DNA of 64,000 bases from Pseudomonas sp. GL-B-19 (GCF_019956415.1 NZ_JAHBDK010000027.1:1-64000), one strand, 5' to 3'; positions 29,085 to 38,055 are shown, numbered from the stretch's first letter. The notes: generated by a model not told the origin, from the sequence alone. Made by a program: numbers and translations.

Positions 29085-29806
29085 GTGACTGGCTGATTCC
29101 CGACTGGCCTGCGCCTGCCGGGGTGAAAGCCTGTGTGACCACCCGTGCGGGCGGCGTCAGCCTGACGCCGTTCGACAGCCTCAACCTCGGCGATCATGTC
29201 GACGACAGCCCCGACGCTGTGGCCGAGAACCGCCGTCGCCTCACCGATCATTTCTCTATTCAACCAGCCTGGCTGCAACAGGTTCACGGCATCGCCGTGG
29301 CCCATGCGGATCCAAGCCTGGTAGCCACCGCTGACGCCAGCTGGACGGCCACGCCCGGTATCGCCTGCGCGGCGATGACGGCTGACTGTTTGCCAGCGCT
29401 GTTTTGCGACCGTGCCGGCACCCGCGTTGCAGCGGCGCACGCCGGTTGGCGCGGGTTGGCGGCGGGGGTGCTGGAAGCGACCCTCGACGCGTTGGCCGTA
29501 CCGGCAGAAGACGTGCTGGTCTGGCTCGGCCCGGCCATTGGCCCGCAAGCCTTTGAAGTCGGCCCGGAAGTGCGCGAAATCTTCGTGCAGCAATTACCCG
29601 ACGCGGCCAAAGCTTTTGTGCCAAGCCAAAACGCCGGGAAATTTATGGCCGACATCTACGAGCTGGCGCGTTTGCGTCTGGCTGCTCGCGGTGTCACTGC
29701 TATTTATGGCGGCGGTTTCTGCACCGTGACCGATCCGCGCTTCTTTTCTTACCGCCGCAGCCCTCGCACTGGTCGGTTTGCCTCCCTCATTTGGCTTGAA
29801 CGCTAG
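29081..29806 (+). CDS. pgeF: Peptidoglycan editing factor PgeF (YfiH, Cu-oxidase_4/laccase-like)
   Basis: PgeF removes wrongly incorporated amino acids from UDP-MurNAc precursors. The 241-residue protein has the laccase-like fold residues: QQVHGIAVAHA (His), MTADCLPALFCD (Cys) and AAHAGWRGLAAG (His). Length and motifs match the family exactly. It is translationally coupled to rluD by an ATGA overlap, a conserved arrangement with bamD divergent. Confidence 0.95.
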   Translation: MSDWLIPDWPAPAGVKACVTTRAGGVSLTPFDSLNLGDHVDDSPDAVAENRRRLTDHFSIQPAWLQQVHGIAVAHADPSLVATADASWTATPGIACAAMTADCLPALFCDRAGTRVAAAHAGWRGLAAGVLEATLDALAVPAEDVLVWLGPAIGPQAFEVGPEVREIFVQQLPDAAKAFVPSQNAGKFMADIYELARLRLAARGVTAIYGGGFCTVTDPRFFSYRRSPRTGRFASLIWLER

Positions 29807-29836
29807 ACTGAGCTGATCTGCATCAACATCACGACG

Positions 29837-29865
29837 CTTGAAACTCCCGGAATCGACCGCATCTA
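29837..29865 (+). promoter_or_regulatory. Heat-shock (sigma-32) promoter of clpB
   Basis: CTTGAAA at 29837-29843 and CCGCATCTA at 29857-29865 are separated by 13 bases. This matches the RpoH consensus CTTGAAA-N(13-14)-CCCCATNT with one mismatch. It is about 70 bases upstream of the clpB start. Confidence 0.85.
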
Positions 29866-29936
29866 TAGCGGTATCTGGCAGGTTTCTTCATTCAGGATGT
29901 TTTATAGGTCCGGCCTGCTCAAAAGGAAGGTGACCC

Positions 29937-32501
29937 ATGCGTATAGATCGTTTAACCAGCAAATTGCAGTTAGCACTATCCGACGCCCAATCCCTGGCTG
30001 TCGGCCTCGACCATCCCGGCATCGAGCCGGCGCACTTGATGCAGGCCTTGCTTGAACAGCAGGGCGGCTCGATCAAACCCCTGCTGATGCAGGTCGGTTT
30101 CGACGTCAACAGCCTGCGTAAAGAGCTGACCAAAGAGCTCGACCAGCTGCCGAAAATCCAGAACCCGACCGGCGACGTGAACATGTCGCAGGACCTGGCG
30201 CGCCTGCTCAATCAGGCTGATCGCCTGGCCCAGCAGAAGGGCGACCAGTTCATCTCCAGCGAGCTGGTGCTGCTCGCTGCCATGGACGAAAACAGCAAAC
30301 TCGGCAAGTTGTTGCTGGGGCAGGGCGTGAGCAAGAAAGCCCTGGAAAACGCGATCAATAACCTGCGTGGCGGCGAAGCGGTCAACGACGCCAACCACGA
30401 GGAGTCGCGCCAGGCACTGGATAAATACACCGTCGACCTGACCAAGCGTGCCGAAGAAGGCAAGCTCGATCCGGTGATCGGCCGTGACGATGAAATTCGC
30501 CGGACCATTCAGGTCCTGCAACGCCGTACCAAGAACAACCCGGTGCTGATCGGCGAGCCTGGCGTGGGTAAAACCGCCATCGCCGAGGGCCTGGCCCAGC
30601 GCATCATCAATGGCGAAGTGCCGGATGGCCTGAAAGGCAAGCGCCTGCTGTCCCTCGACATGGGGGCGCTGATTGCCGGCGCCAAGTATCGCGGTGAGTT
30701 TGAAGAGCGCCTGAAGTCGCTGCTCAACGAGCTGTCGAAGCAGGAAGGGCAGATCATTCTGTTCATCGACGAACTGCACACCATGGTCGGCGCTGGCAAA
30801 GGCGAAGGCTCGATGGATGCGGGCAACATGCTCAAGCCTGCCCTGGCTCGTGGCGAGCTGCATTGCGTCGGCGCGACCACGCTCAACGAGTACCGCCAAT
30901 ATATAGAGAAGGACGCAGCCCTCGAGCGGCGCTTCCAGAAAGTACTGGTGGACGAGCCGAGCGAAGAAGACACCATCGCGATTTTGCGTGGCCTCAAAGA
31001 GCGTTATGAGGTTCACCACAAGGTGGCGATCACCGACGGCGCCATCATCGCCGCAGCCAAGCTCAGTCATCGCTACATTACTGATCGCCAGTTGCCGGAC
31101 AAGGCCATCGACCTGATCGACGAAGCGGCCAGCCGTATTCGGATGGAGATCGACTCCAAGCCTGAAGTGCTCGACCGTCTTGAGCGTCGCCTGATTCAGT
31201 TGAAGGTGGAATCGCAGGCGCTGAAGAAAGAAAGCGACGAAGCGGCGATCAAACGCCTGGAAAAACTCCAGGAAGAAATCGGACGCCTTGAGCGTGAGTA
31301 CTCGGACCTCGAAGAAATCTGGAATTCGGAAAAAGCCGAAGTCCAGGGTTCTGCGCAGATCCAGCAGAAAATCGAACAGTCCCGTCAGGAGCTGGAAGCC
31401 GCACGCCGTAAAGGCGACCTGAACCGCATGGCCGAGCTGCAATACGGGGTGATCCCGGACCTGGAGCGCAGCCTGCAAATGGTTGATCAGCACGGCAAAA
31501 GCGAAAACCAGTTGCTACGCAGCAAGGTGACTGAAGAAGAAATCGCTGAAGTCGTGTCGAAGTGGACCGGTATCCCCGTGTCGAAAATGCTCGAAGGCGA
31601 GCGCGACAAACTGATGAAGATGGAAAGCCTGTTGCACCAGCGTGTGATTGGTCAGGACGAAGCGGTGATCGCGGTTTCCAACGCGGTGCGCCGTTCGCGG
31701 GCCGGGTTGTCTGACCCGAATCGCCCAAGTGGTTCGTTCATGTTCCTCGGCCCGACCGGTGTCGGTAAAACCGAGCTGTGCAAGGCACTGGCCGAGTTCC
31801 TCTTTGATACCGAAGAGGCGATGGTGCGGATCGACATGTCCGAATTCATGGAGAAACATTCCGTGGCCCGACTGATCGGTGCGCCACCAGGGTACGTGGG
31901 CTATGAAGAGGGCGGTTACCTGACCGAGGCGGTGCGTCGCAAGCCTTACTCGGTGATCCTCCTGGACGAGGTCGAGAAGGCCCACCCGGATGTGTTCAAC
32001 ATCTTGCTGCAAGTGCTGGAAGATGGCCGCTTGACTGACAGCCATGGCCGCACGGTGGATTTCAAGAATACCGTGATCGTCATGACGTCTAACCTGGGTT
32101 CGGTGCAGATCCAGGAACTGGTCGGTGATCGTGAAGCGCAGCGTGCGGCGGTGATGGATGCGATTTCCACCCACTTCCGGCCGGAGTTCATCAACCGGGT
32201 CGACGAAGTGGTGATCTTCGAGCCATTGGCGCGGGATCAGATCGCAGGCATTACCGAGATCCAGTTGGGACGCCTGCGCAGTCGTCTGACCGAGCGTGAG
32301 CTGAAACTGGAGCTGAGTCCTGAGGCCATGGATAAGCTGATCGCGGTGGGTTACGACCCTGTGTACGGCGCACGTCCGCTCAAACGAGCGATTCAGCGCT
32401 GGATCGAAAATCCGCTGGCTCAGTTGATTCTGTCGGGTCGTTTCATGCCCGGCGAGACCGCCAAGGGTGTGGTGGAGAACGACGAAATCGTATTCGTCTG
32501 A
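29937..32501 (+). CDS. clpB: ATP-dependent disaggregase ClpB
   Basis: ClpB rescues aggregated proteins with DnaK. The 854-residue protein has the N-terminal Clp_N domain (1-145), the first AAA+ module with Walker [15 protein letters not shown], the long coiled-coil middle domain (about 410-525, [24 protein letters not shown]), and the second AAA+ with [14 protein letters not shown]. No ClpP-binding IGL/F loop is expected in this family. Transcribed from a heat-shock promoter, monocistronic, and followed by a terminator. Confidence 0.98.
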   Translation: MRIDRLTSKLQLALSDAQSLAVGLDHPGIEPAHLMQALLEQQGGSIKPLLMQVGFDVNSLRKELTKELDQLPKIQNPTGDVNMSQDLARLLNQADRLAQQKGDQFISSELVLLAAMDENSKLGKLLLGQGVSKKALENAINNLRGGEAVNDANHEESRQALDKYTVDLTKRAEEGKLDPVIGRDDEIRRTIQVLQRRTKNNPVLIGEPGVGKTAIAEGLAQRIINGEVPDGLKGKRLLSLDMGALIAGAKYRGEFEERLKSLLNELSKQEGQIILFIDELHTMVGAGKGEGSMDAGNMLKPALARGELHCVGATTLNEYRQYIEKDAALERRFQKVLVDEPSEEDTIAILRGLKERYEVHHKVAITDGAIIAAAKLSHRYITDRQLPDKAIDLIDEAASRIRMEIDSKPEVLDRLERRLIQLKVESQALKKESDEAAIKRLEKLQEEIGRLEREYSDLEEIWNSEKAEVQGSAQIQQKIEQSRQELEAARRKGDLNRMAELQYGVIPDLERSLQMVDQHGKSENQLLRSKVTEEEIAEVVSKWTGIPVSKMLEGERDKLMKMESLLHQRVIGQDEAVIAVSNAVRRSRAGLSDPNRPSGSFMFLGPTGVGKTELCKALAEFLFDTEEAMVRIDMSEFMEKHSVARLIGAPPGYVGYEEGGYLTEAVRRKPYSVILLDEVEKAHPDVFNILLQVLEDGRLTDSHGRTVDFKNTVIVMTSNLGSVQIQELVGDREAQRAAVMDAISTHFRPEFINRVDEVVIFEPLARDQIAGITEIQLGRLRSRLTERELKLELSPEAMDKLIAVGYDPVYGARPLKRAIQRWIENPLAQLILSGRFMPGETAKGVVENDEIVFV

Positions 32502-32525
32502 CCCATCCAGGCAACAAAACTGATG

Positions 32526-32552
32526 AGGCCTCGCATTGCGAGGCCTTTTTTT
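32526..32552 (+). terminator. Terminator after clpB
   Basis: AGGCCTCGC and GCGAGGCCT form a nine-base stem followed by TTTTTTT. Confidence 0.85.
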
Positions 32553-32685
32553 CGCCAGGCTGTTGAACTCTAAGGAAAAGGCTTGTAAAGTGCGCCCCGC
32601 AGTAAGTCACCCGCCAGGGTTTCCGCTCCCCAAGCAGGAATCCAAAATAAGTTGCAAATCATTAACTTGAAAGCAATTTAGGGGG

Positions 32686-32713
32686 TTGACAGAGGTTCTG
32701 AAGATTGTAGAAT
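32686..32713 (+). promoter_or_regulatory. Promoter of the tRNA cluster
   Basis: TTGACA (32686-32691) and TAGAAT (32708-32713) are 16 bases apart, followed by a GC-rich discriminator (AGCGCGCC). Such discriminators mark stringently controlled stable-RNA promoters. Confidence 0.75.
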
Positions 32714-32800
32714 AGCGCGCCTCAGACACACGAACGCAGCGATGCGAACGGGTCGAAGAGAACGCAAAAAGCTTCACCGTTGTAAATTGAAATATGTAGT

Positions 32801-32876
32801 TCCGTGATAGCTCAGTCGGTAGAGCAAATGACTGTTAATCATTGGGTCCCAGGTTCGAGTCCTGGTCACGGAGCCA
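32801..32876 (+). tRNA. tRNA-Asn (GTT)
   Basis: Cloverleaf of 76 bases ending in encoded CCA. Acceptor arm TCCGTGA/TCACGGA, anticodon stem around CTGTTAAT (anticodon GTT), T-arm GGTTCGAGTCC. First gene of the cluster. Confidence 0.96.
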
Positions 32877-32885
32877 ATTTCAAAC

Positions 32886-32962
32886 CGGGGTATAGCGCAG
32901 TCCGGTAGCGCGCCTGCTTTGGGAGCAGGATGTCAGGAGTTCGAATCCCCTTACCCCGACCA
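32886..32962 (+). tRNA. tRNA-Pro (TGG), copy 1
   Basis: Cloverleaf of 77 bases with acceptor CGGGGTA/TACCCCG, anticodon loop TTTGGGA (anticodon TGG) in a CCTGC/GCAGG stem, and encoded CCA. Identical to the copy at 33140-33216. Confidence 0.96.
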
Positions 32963-32967
32963 TTTTT

Positions 32968-33043
32968 GGGTCGTTAGCTCAGTTGGTAGAGCAGTTGGCT
33001 TTTAACCAATTGGTCGTAGGTTCGAATCCCACACGACCCACCA
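32968..33043 (+). tRNA. tRNA-Lys (TTT)
   Basis: Cloverleaf of 76 bases with acceptor GGGTCGT/ACGACCC, anticodon loop CTTTTAA (anticodon TTT) and encoded CCA. Only five bases separate it from copy 1 of tRNA-Pro. Confidence 0.96.
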
Positions 33044-33107
33044 TTTTTGAAACCAGTTAACGCTGGAATCGAATCTTAAGATCAGAGGCCAAAAGCGCTG
33101 ATCGAAG

Positions 33108-33138
33108 AAGGCGACTTGTAAAGGTCGCCTTTTTTTTA
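33108..33138 (+). terminator. Terminator after tRNA-Lys
   Basis: AAGGCGACC-type stem (AAGGCGAC...GTCGCCTT) followed by TTTTTTT. It lies between tRNA-Lys and the second tRNA-Pro, so the second copy may depend on readthrough or its own promoter. Confidence 0.85.
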
Positions 33139-33139
33139 C

Positions 33140-33216
33140 CGGGGTATAGCGCAGTCCGGTAGCGCGCCTGCTTTGGGAGCAGGATGTCAGGAGTTCGAAT
33201 CCCCTTACCCCGACCA
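33140..33216 (+). tRNA. tRNA-Pro (TGG), copy 2
   Basis: Same 77-base sequence as copy 1 (32886-32962), including the TGG anticodon and encoded CCA. It begins directly after the T-run of the preceding terminator and has its own terminator behind it. Confidence 0.96.
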
Positions 33217-33221
33217 TATTA

Positions 33222-33257
33222 AAAATCCTCGTATCGAAAGATACGGGGATTTTTTTT
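33222..33257 (+). terminator. Terminator after second tRNA-Pro
   Basis: AATCCTCGTATC and GATACGGGGATT form a long stem followed by TTTTTTT. Confidence 0.85.
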
Positions 33258-33264
33258 GTCTGCC

Positions 33265-33301
33265 GAAAAAAAGCCCCGCTTCTCGGTGGAGAAAGCGGGG
33301 C
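33265..33301 (-). terminator. Terminator of the EF-hand gene (reverse)
   Basis: On the reverse strand GCCCCGCTT(T) pairs with AAGCGGGGC and is followed by a T-run (the A-run at 33265-33271 on the forward strand). Confidence 0.85.
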
Positions 33302-33316
33302 GTGGTACTCAGAGGC

Positions 33317-33715
33317 TTAGGCGCCGTCTTGGTCTTTCAGGTGCTCGAACAAACCTTTTGGCATTTTCTTGCCGTTGGCTTCGAAATTGGCTTTCACGTT
33401 GTTGTAAGCCTCTTGCTCGTCGATAAAACCGTCATGGTTGGTGTCGATCTTGTCGAAATTGGACTTCGGCGCGACTTTCAGGAATTCCGCACGGGAAACT
33501 TTACCGTCGTCATCGGTGTCGGTTTTGGCCATCGATGCATCGCCACACTTGCCTTCACCGCATTTGCCTTCAGGGGTTTTCACCACCTGTTCAGCCGAGG
33601 CCAGCAGATAGCCTTGAGTCAACGGCTGCGAAGCGAATACGGAGCCGGTCAACATCATGCCACCGGCCAAAACAGCGCCAAGCAGACCGATAGTGTTTTT
33701 GGTGGTACGGGACAT
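33317..33715 (-). CDS. Secreted EF-hand protein with tandem EGKCG motifs (HvfA-like)
   Basis: The 132-residue product has a signal peptide (LLGAVLAGGMMLTGSVFA, cleavage near residue 28). Residues 49-58 are a doubled EGKCG motif (EGKCGEGKCG) holding the protein's only two cysteines (52 and 57). Two canonical EF-hand loops follow: DTDDDGKVSRAE (66-77) and DTNHDGFIDEQE (91-102). EGKCG repeats are the modified core of HvfA/bufferin-type RiPPs, whose cysteines are converted to oxazolone/thioamide by DUF692 (MNIO) enzymes. None of those enzymes is encoded nearby. The start at 33715 has an AGGAG site; the longer upstream frame is not credible. Monocistronic with its own terminator. Confidence 0.88.
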   Translation of the reverse strand: MSRTTKNTIGLLGAVLAGGMMLTGSVFASQPLTQGYLLASAEQVVKTPEGKCGEGKCGDASMAKTDTDDDGKVSRAEFLKVAPKSNFDKIDTNHDGFIDEQEAYNNVKANFEANGKKMPKGLFEHLKDQDGA

Positions 33716-34038
33716 TTCAATTCTCCTGGGTTGCACGACACAACCGCTTGATAACGGGTTGCCACGTAAGTGCGGCGATAAACCTGCGCAGGCGTGGTGC
33801 CTTGCTCGGGTGTGGCCATTTAGCGGGAGTGGTGTATCGCTACTGTGTCGCGCAAGGGGGGAGTTTGTAATCGAAGGGGCAAAAACGCGGGGGGAGATAC
33901 AGTGAGACACAGATTTATACGTTGATGACTAAAAAATGTGGGAGCGAGCCTGCTCGCGAAGGCGGTGTAACAGTCAACACAGAGGTTGAATGTAATGGCC
34001 TCTTCGCGAGCAGGCTCGCTCCCGCAGTTGGATGTGTG
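33716..34038. other. Intergenic region with a REP pair
   Basis: 323 bases between the EF-hand gene and the ndh end. The right third is the REP pair at 33937-34026. The left part is upstream sequence of the EF-hand gene; no clear promoter or operator is visible. Confidence 0.5.
33937..34026. repeat. REP pair (REPIN), GCGAGC/GCTCGC family
   Basis: Arms GTGGGAGCGAGCCTGCTCGC and GCGAGCAGGCTCGCTCCCGC with a 45-base spacer. It lies after the end of ndh. Confidence 0.9.
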
Positions 34039-35337
34039 TCAGTGCAGCTTGAGTCGCGGTTCAGTTCCGCGCCCGATCTTGCTGCCCAGCATCAGCATCG
34101 CCGTACGAAACGCGCCATACAGCGCCATCTGGTGCATACGGTACAGCGACACATAAAACATCCGCGCCAGCCAGCCTTCCAGCATCACACTACCGGTCAG
34201 GTTGCCCATCAAGTTACCCACAGCCGAAAAACGCGACAGCGAGATCAGCGAGCCGTAATCGGTGTACTTGTACTCCGGCAACGCCTTGCCTTCGATCCGC
34301 AGCTTCAGCGATTTGGCCAGCAACGAAGCCTGCTGGTGCGCCGCCTGGGCACGCGGCGGTACATTGCGATCAGTGCCCGGTTGCGGGCAGGCCGCGCAAT
34401 CGCCGAAGGCGAAGATGTTCTCGTCGCGGGTGGTTTGCAGGGTTGGCAGCACTTGCAGCTGGTTGATGCGGTTGGTTTCCAGACCGTCGATGTCCTTGAG
34501 GAAACCCGGAGCCCGAATCCCGGCGGCCCAGACTTTCAGGCTGGCGTTGATCACTTTGCCATCGGCGGTGATCAGGCTGTCGGCCGTGACTTCACTGACC
34601 GCGGCATTGGTCATGACGTTGACCCCGAGTTTCTCCAGGGTTTTATGCACAGGCCCGCCGATACGTTCCGGCAGGGCAGGCAATACCCGTGGCCCGGCTT
34701 CGATCAGGGTGATGTGCATGTTTTCCGGTTTGATCCGATCCAGACCATAAGCGGCCAGTTCATGCGCAGCGTTGTGCAGCTCGGCGGCCAGTTCAACGCC
34801 GGTAGCGCCGGCACCAACGATGGCCACGCTGATCTGTTCGACTTTGTCGGTTTGCCCGGCATGGGCGCGTAGATAGTGGTTGAGCAGTTGCTGGTGGAAA
34901 CGCTCGGCCTGTTTGCGCGTGTCGAGGAACAGGCAGTGCTGCGCCGCGCCTTGGGTGCCGAAATCGTTGGTGGTGCTGCCGACGGCAATCACCAGCGAGT
35001 CGTAACCCACTTCGCGGGCGGGCACCAGTTCCAGACCGGCTTCGTCGTAAGTGGCGGCCAGCTGGATTTTTTTCTGCGTGCGATCGAGCCCGCTCATGCG
35101 CCCCAGCTGGAACTCGAAGTGGTTCCATTTGGCCTGGGCAACATAGTTGAGTTCGTCTTCGGAGGAGTTCAGCGACCCGGCCGCCACTTCGTGCAACAGC
35201 GGTTTCCAGATGTGGGTCAGGTTCGCGTCGACCAGCATCACACTGGCCGTGCCGCGCTTGCCCAGAGTCTTACCCAGACGGGTAGCCAACTCCAGACCGC
35301 CGGCGCCGCCGCCAACGATGACAATACGATGAGTCAT
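34039..35337 (-). CDS. ndh: Type II NADH dehydrogenase Ndh
   Basis: Non-proton-pumping NADH:quinone oxidoreductase at the inner membrane. The 432-residue protein has two Rossmann motifs, VGGGAGGLELATRLG for FAD (start) and VGAGATGVELAAELH for NADH (about 170), plus the FAD-binding FAFGDCAACP. The C-terminal amphipathic region (MLEGWLARMFYVSLYRMHQM) anchors it to the membrane. The start at 35337 (MTHRIVIVGGGAG) is the family start. Located next to DUF3094 and MOSC genes as in other Pseudomonas. Confidence 0.95.
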   Translation of the reverse strand: MTHRIVIVGGGAGGLELATRLGKTLGKRGTASVMLVDANLTHIWKPLLHEVAAGSLNSSEDELNYVAQAKWNHFEFQLGRMSGLDRTQKKIQLAATYDEAGLELVPAREVGYDSLVIAVGSTTNDFGTQGAAQHCLFLDTRKQAERFHQQLLNHYLRAHAGQTDKVEQISVAIVGAGATGVELAAELHNAAHELAAYGLDRIKPENMHITLIEAGPRVLPALPERIGGPVHKTLEKLGVNVMTNAAVSEVTADSLITADGKVINASLKVWAAGIRAPGFLKDIDGLETNRINQLQVLPTLQTTRDENIFAFGDCAACPQPGTDRNVPPRAQAAHQQASLLAKSLKLRIEGKALPEYKYTDYGSLISLSRFSAVGNLMGNLTGSVMLEGWLARMFYVSLYRMHQMALYGAFRTAMLMLGSKIGRGTEPRLKLH

Positions 35338-35397
35338 GGGGATATCTCGCAAGGCTAAAAGAAATCGGTGCAGTCAACCGAGCGAGCGCGATGCTGC

Positions 35398-35571
35398 TCA
35401 TAGCGTCAGGTAACTGATAAATCGGCTCAACAGGCCCAGACCAATGGTCACTGCCAGTACCACCACCAGGAGCATCCACGGCCGGAAAGGACGGCGCTCG
35501 ACTCGGTGCTGGGACAAGTGCAGGTACTCTTCGACATGCTTTTGGTCGTCGGGGTTCAGGCGGCTGGTCAT
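35398..35571 (-). CDS. DUF3094-like small membrane protein, 57 aa
   Basis: The product has a polar N-terminus (MTSRLNPDDQKHVEEYLHLS) and one C-terminal membrane helix (WMLLVVVLAVTIGLGLL). This matches a short Pseudomonas family I remember as DUF3094. It is too short for most gene finders. Its position between ndh and a MOSC gene is conserved. Function unknown; it could be an Ndh-associated anchor by position only. Confidence 0.82.
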   Translation of the reverse strand: MTSRLNPDDQKHVEEYLHLSQHRVERRPFRPWMLLVVVLAVTIGLGLLSRFISYLTL

Positions 35572-35621
35572 AAAGGCCTCGTCAGTAGACGTTGCTGAAT
35601 GTGTAGAAGCTACAGGCTGAG

Positions 35622-36149
35622 TTAACGAACGTTGAACGGAGCATAGCCGCTGTCCGGGACAGGCTCGACGCTCACCGTGTCGTCCAGGCGAATGATTCCA
35701 CTTTGTATCACTCGGGTGGTGATTCCGCCATGTCCGCGCACGGCCTGAAAAGTCCCGGGGCCGAGGTTGTTTTGAAGGCGCGCACAAGGCTGGCACCAGC
35801 CGGTGGTTTCGAAAATCGCCTGACCGATCCGGAAGCGCCGACCCTTCAGGCTGAACAGGTTGATACCGCTGATAACGAGGTTGCGCCGCAAATCATTAGG
35901 TAATACCGGCTGATCGTCCGTGCGGCCCATCAACGAACTGATCACCGCCAGATGCTCCCACTGAATCAACGTCACCTGCCGCGCGTTACGCACGCCAGGG
36001 CGGGCTTGATCGCCGGTCAAACCGGCTTCGAGTCGCGCTTCCACGGCATCCAGTTCGATCATCGGTACGTGAGGTTCGGGGCGCACGCCGATCCAGCGTA
36101 CGCGGCCGGTTTGCGGGACTTGCGCGATCAATTCCTGCAATGGGCTCAC
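35622..36149 (-). CDS. MOSC domain-containing protein
   Basis: MOSC domains bind molybdenum cofactor or act on sulfur transfer. The 175-residue product has the core pattern: IGVRPEPHVP at the start, VLPNDLRRNLVISGINL, TGWCQPCARL (the conserved cysteine) and GGITTRVIQSGIIRLDD at the end. No partner redox domain is fused. It overlaps the DUF1780 gene by four bases. Confidence 0.9.
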   Translation of the reverse strand: MSPLQELIAQVPQTGRVRWIGVRPEPHVPMIELDAVEARLEAGLTGDQARPGVRNARQVTLIQWEHLAVISSLMGRTDDQPVLPNDLRRNLVISGINLFSLKGRRFRIGQAIFETTGWCQPCARLQNNLGPGTFQAVRGHGGITTRVIQSGIIRLDDTVSVEPVPDSGYAPFNVR

Positions 36150-36772
36150 AGGCTGATTCCGACATCGAAGACGATGCTGCGCCCCAGATTACTGCGCAAG
36201 AAGTCCGGTGCATCCGGGTGCGCGAACAGCACCCGGGCGAACGTCGGGCCGACCAGTGACAGCGAACGCCAGCCCTGGCGCAGGTATTCGGTCGGCGGTG
36301 GAAAATGGCTGTTGAGGTCCAGCACTTCGCGCTTGAGGCTGGCGAAGGCGATGATGTCGAGCTCCCCCAGGTCCATGCCACGTTCTTTGTAGTTGTGCGC
36401 TTTTTTGCGCAAGGTCGGCGCCAGTCTCAGCAAAAACTCATTGGCGGGGATGCGTTTGGGTTTGGCTTCGCGTCGCACTAACTGACTCAGGGAAAACGCA
36501 CTGCGCCGACGTTGCAGTTCGTCGCGCCATTCGTCGTTCAGTCGCCGGCCCTCATCGAGCACGAAGAACACCTCGAAATTCGCCTCCCGAAACAATACGT
36601 CCGGCGGCTCGCCGGCCGGGGCGAACTCGTCGGCGCGGTAGGGAATGTTCAAGCCTTGCAGCAGGCGCTGGCACACCCAACGCTCACGCTCCCATTTGCG
36701 GGCATTGGACAGGAACGCGTTGGCTTGCTCGGCCGCGATGGTCAGCAGGCGTAAATAATCTGAGTCATCCAT
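36146..36772 (-). CDS. DUF1780 family protein
   Basis: A 208-residue soluble protein with an N-terminal helix (DYLRLLTIAAEQANAFLSNARKW) and a conserved PPDVLFREANFEVFFVLDEGRRLNDEWRDE core (given here in part). This fits the DUF1780 family, whose structure is restriction-endonuclease-like as far as I recall, though without proven activity. The Met at 36772 is chosen over 36823 because family members begin MDDSDYLRLL. Overlaps the MOSC gene and lies divergent from 36902. Confidence 0.85.
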   Translation of the reverse strand: MDDSDYLRLLTIAAEQANAFLSNARKWERERWVCQRLLQGLNIPYRADEFAPAGEPPDVLFREANFEVFFVLDEGRRLNDEWRDELQRRRSAFSLSQLVRREAKPKRIPANEFLLRLAPTLRKKAHNYKERGMDLGELDIIAFASLKREVLDLNSHFPPPTEYLRQGWRSLSLVGPTFARVLFAHPDAPDFLRSNLGRSIVFDVGISL

Positions 36773-36901
36773 AGGCCCAAGCTTAGCGTTCAAATGCGAC
36801 AAGCAGAAAGCGTTTACCGGCAATGGACGTCACTGGGCAGTCTGAAAGGGCGGTGTAGACTGATGGCCATCATGCAGAAGCGATAGGACAAGGGGTTGAA
36901 G

Positions 36902-37369
36902 GTGAAATATTGGCCGGTGTTGCTGCTCAGTTTTCTGCCCTTGTGGGCCCAGGCACTGGAAGTGGGCGAGCGACTGGCGCCCTGGACCTTGCTCGATCAG
37001 TACGACCAGGCGTTCACGCTAGATAATCAGGCTCGGACGCTGCTGGTGGCGCGAAGTATGGACGCCGCCAAACTGGTAGAGGCTGCACTGCAAGGCCAGC
37101 CAAAAGGCTATCTGGAGGCGCGGCACGTCGTATTTTTAGCGGACATCCAGCGCATGCCACGGTTGATTGCGAAGATGTTTGCCATTCCGGCCATGCGCGA
37201 TTATTCCTACCGGGTAATGCTGGACCGTGAGGGGCGTGTGGCGCAGCGCTACCCCGGGGCTGAGGACAAAGTACTGTGGCTGCAACTCAAGGACGGCCAA
37301 TTGTTGGCACAACACGAATATGCCACGGCCGCGCAGCTACATGAGGCGCTAGAGAAGGCCCGACCATGA
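36902..37369 (+). CDS. Exported thioredoxin-like protein of unknown function
   Basis: The 155-residue product has a signal peptide (WPVLLLSFLPLWAQA, cleavage near residue 17). The mature protein (EVGERLAPWTLLDQYDQAFTL) resembles the start of thioredoxin-fold proteins (TlpA/YtfJ type), and further along MLDREGRVAQRYPG fits the fold's later strands. No CxxC is present, so disulphide chemistry is unlikely. A TTG at 36896 is possible, but GTG at 36902 has the better ribosome site (AAGGGG). The next gene overlaps by four bases. Confidence 0.7.
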   Translation: MKYWPVLLLSFLPLWAQALEVGERLAPWTLLDQYDQAFTLDNQARTLLVARSMDAAKLVEAALQGQPKGYLEARHVVFLADIQRMPRLIAKMFAIPAMRDYSYRVMLDREGRVAQRYPGAEDKVLWLQLKDGQLLAQHEYATAAQLHEALEKARP

Positions 37370-38055
37370 TTGGTGCCGAGTTGCTGTCACCGCAGACGCT
37401 GACGGTCGGCTGGCTGATCTATGTGCCTGTGCTGCTCTGGGCCATCTGGCGCACGCCCTGGGTTGAGCTATTCACAGACAGCCGCCGCCAGCATTTGCTG
37501 TTTGGCACGGTGTTCGCGCTGTTTATGCTGTGGCTGGTGCGGCGGGATTTCGACACTGGCGTGTCTTATCACTTCATCGGCATGACAGCCGTGACCCTGC
37601 TGCTGGATTGGCCGTTGGCGATCATCGGCGGCTTGATTGCGCAGTTCGGGCTGGTGTTGCTCGGGCGTCAGGACCTGGTCGCCGTTGGCGTAAACGGGGC
37701 GCTGCTGATTTTACTGCCGGTGCTGGTCACTGAGTGCATCGCCATCCGGGTGGAGCGGGCGCAGCCGCGTAACCTCTTTGTGTATATCTTTTGTTCCGGT
37801 TTTTTTGCGGCGGCGCTGTCGGCGTTGTTGTGCCTGCTGCTGGCGTTGTGGGTGCTGTGGTTCGACGAACGTTTTGCCATGCCGTATTGGCTGGAAGATT
37901 TTGTCGGCTATCTGTGGCTGCTGATTTTTCCGGAAGCGTTCATCAACGGCATGATCGTCAGCGCGCTGGTGGTGTTTTGCCCAGAATGGCTGGAGACGTT
38001 CAATCGCACGCGCTACCTTTCGGCCCCCTGGAAAGACGACGATCCGAAGTCTTGA
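37366..38055 (+). CDS. CbiM-type energy-coupling factor permease-like membrane protein
   Basis: The 229-residue product has about seven membrane segments and an ending typical of the CbiM/ECF family (EDFVGYLWLLIFPEAFINGMIVSALVVFCPEW). CbiM is normally the substrate-binding permease for cobalt/nickel uptake, working with ATPase and T subunits. None of these is nearby. The N-terminal metal-binding His cluster of CbiM is not obvious, so the substrate is uncertain. Overlaps the upstream thioredoxin-like gene by four bases; the two probably act together. Confidence 0.7.
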   Translation: MIGAELLSPQTLTVGWLIYVPVLLWAIWRTPWVELFTDSRRQHLLFGTVFALFMLWLVRRDFDTGVSYHFIGMTAVTLLLDWPLAIIGGLIAQFGLVLLGRQDLVAVGVNGALLILLPVLVTECIAIRVERAQPRNLFVYIFCSGFFAAALSALLCLLLALWVLWFDERFAMPYWLEDFVGYLWLLIFPEAFINGMIVSALVVFCPEWLETFNRTRYLSAPWKDDDPKS

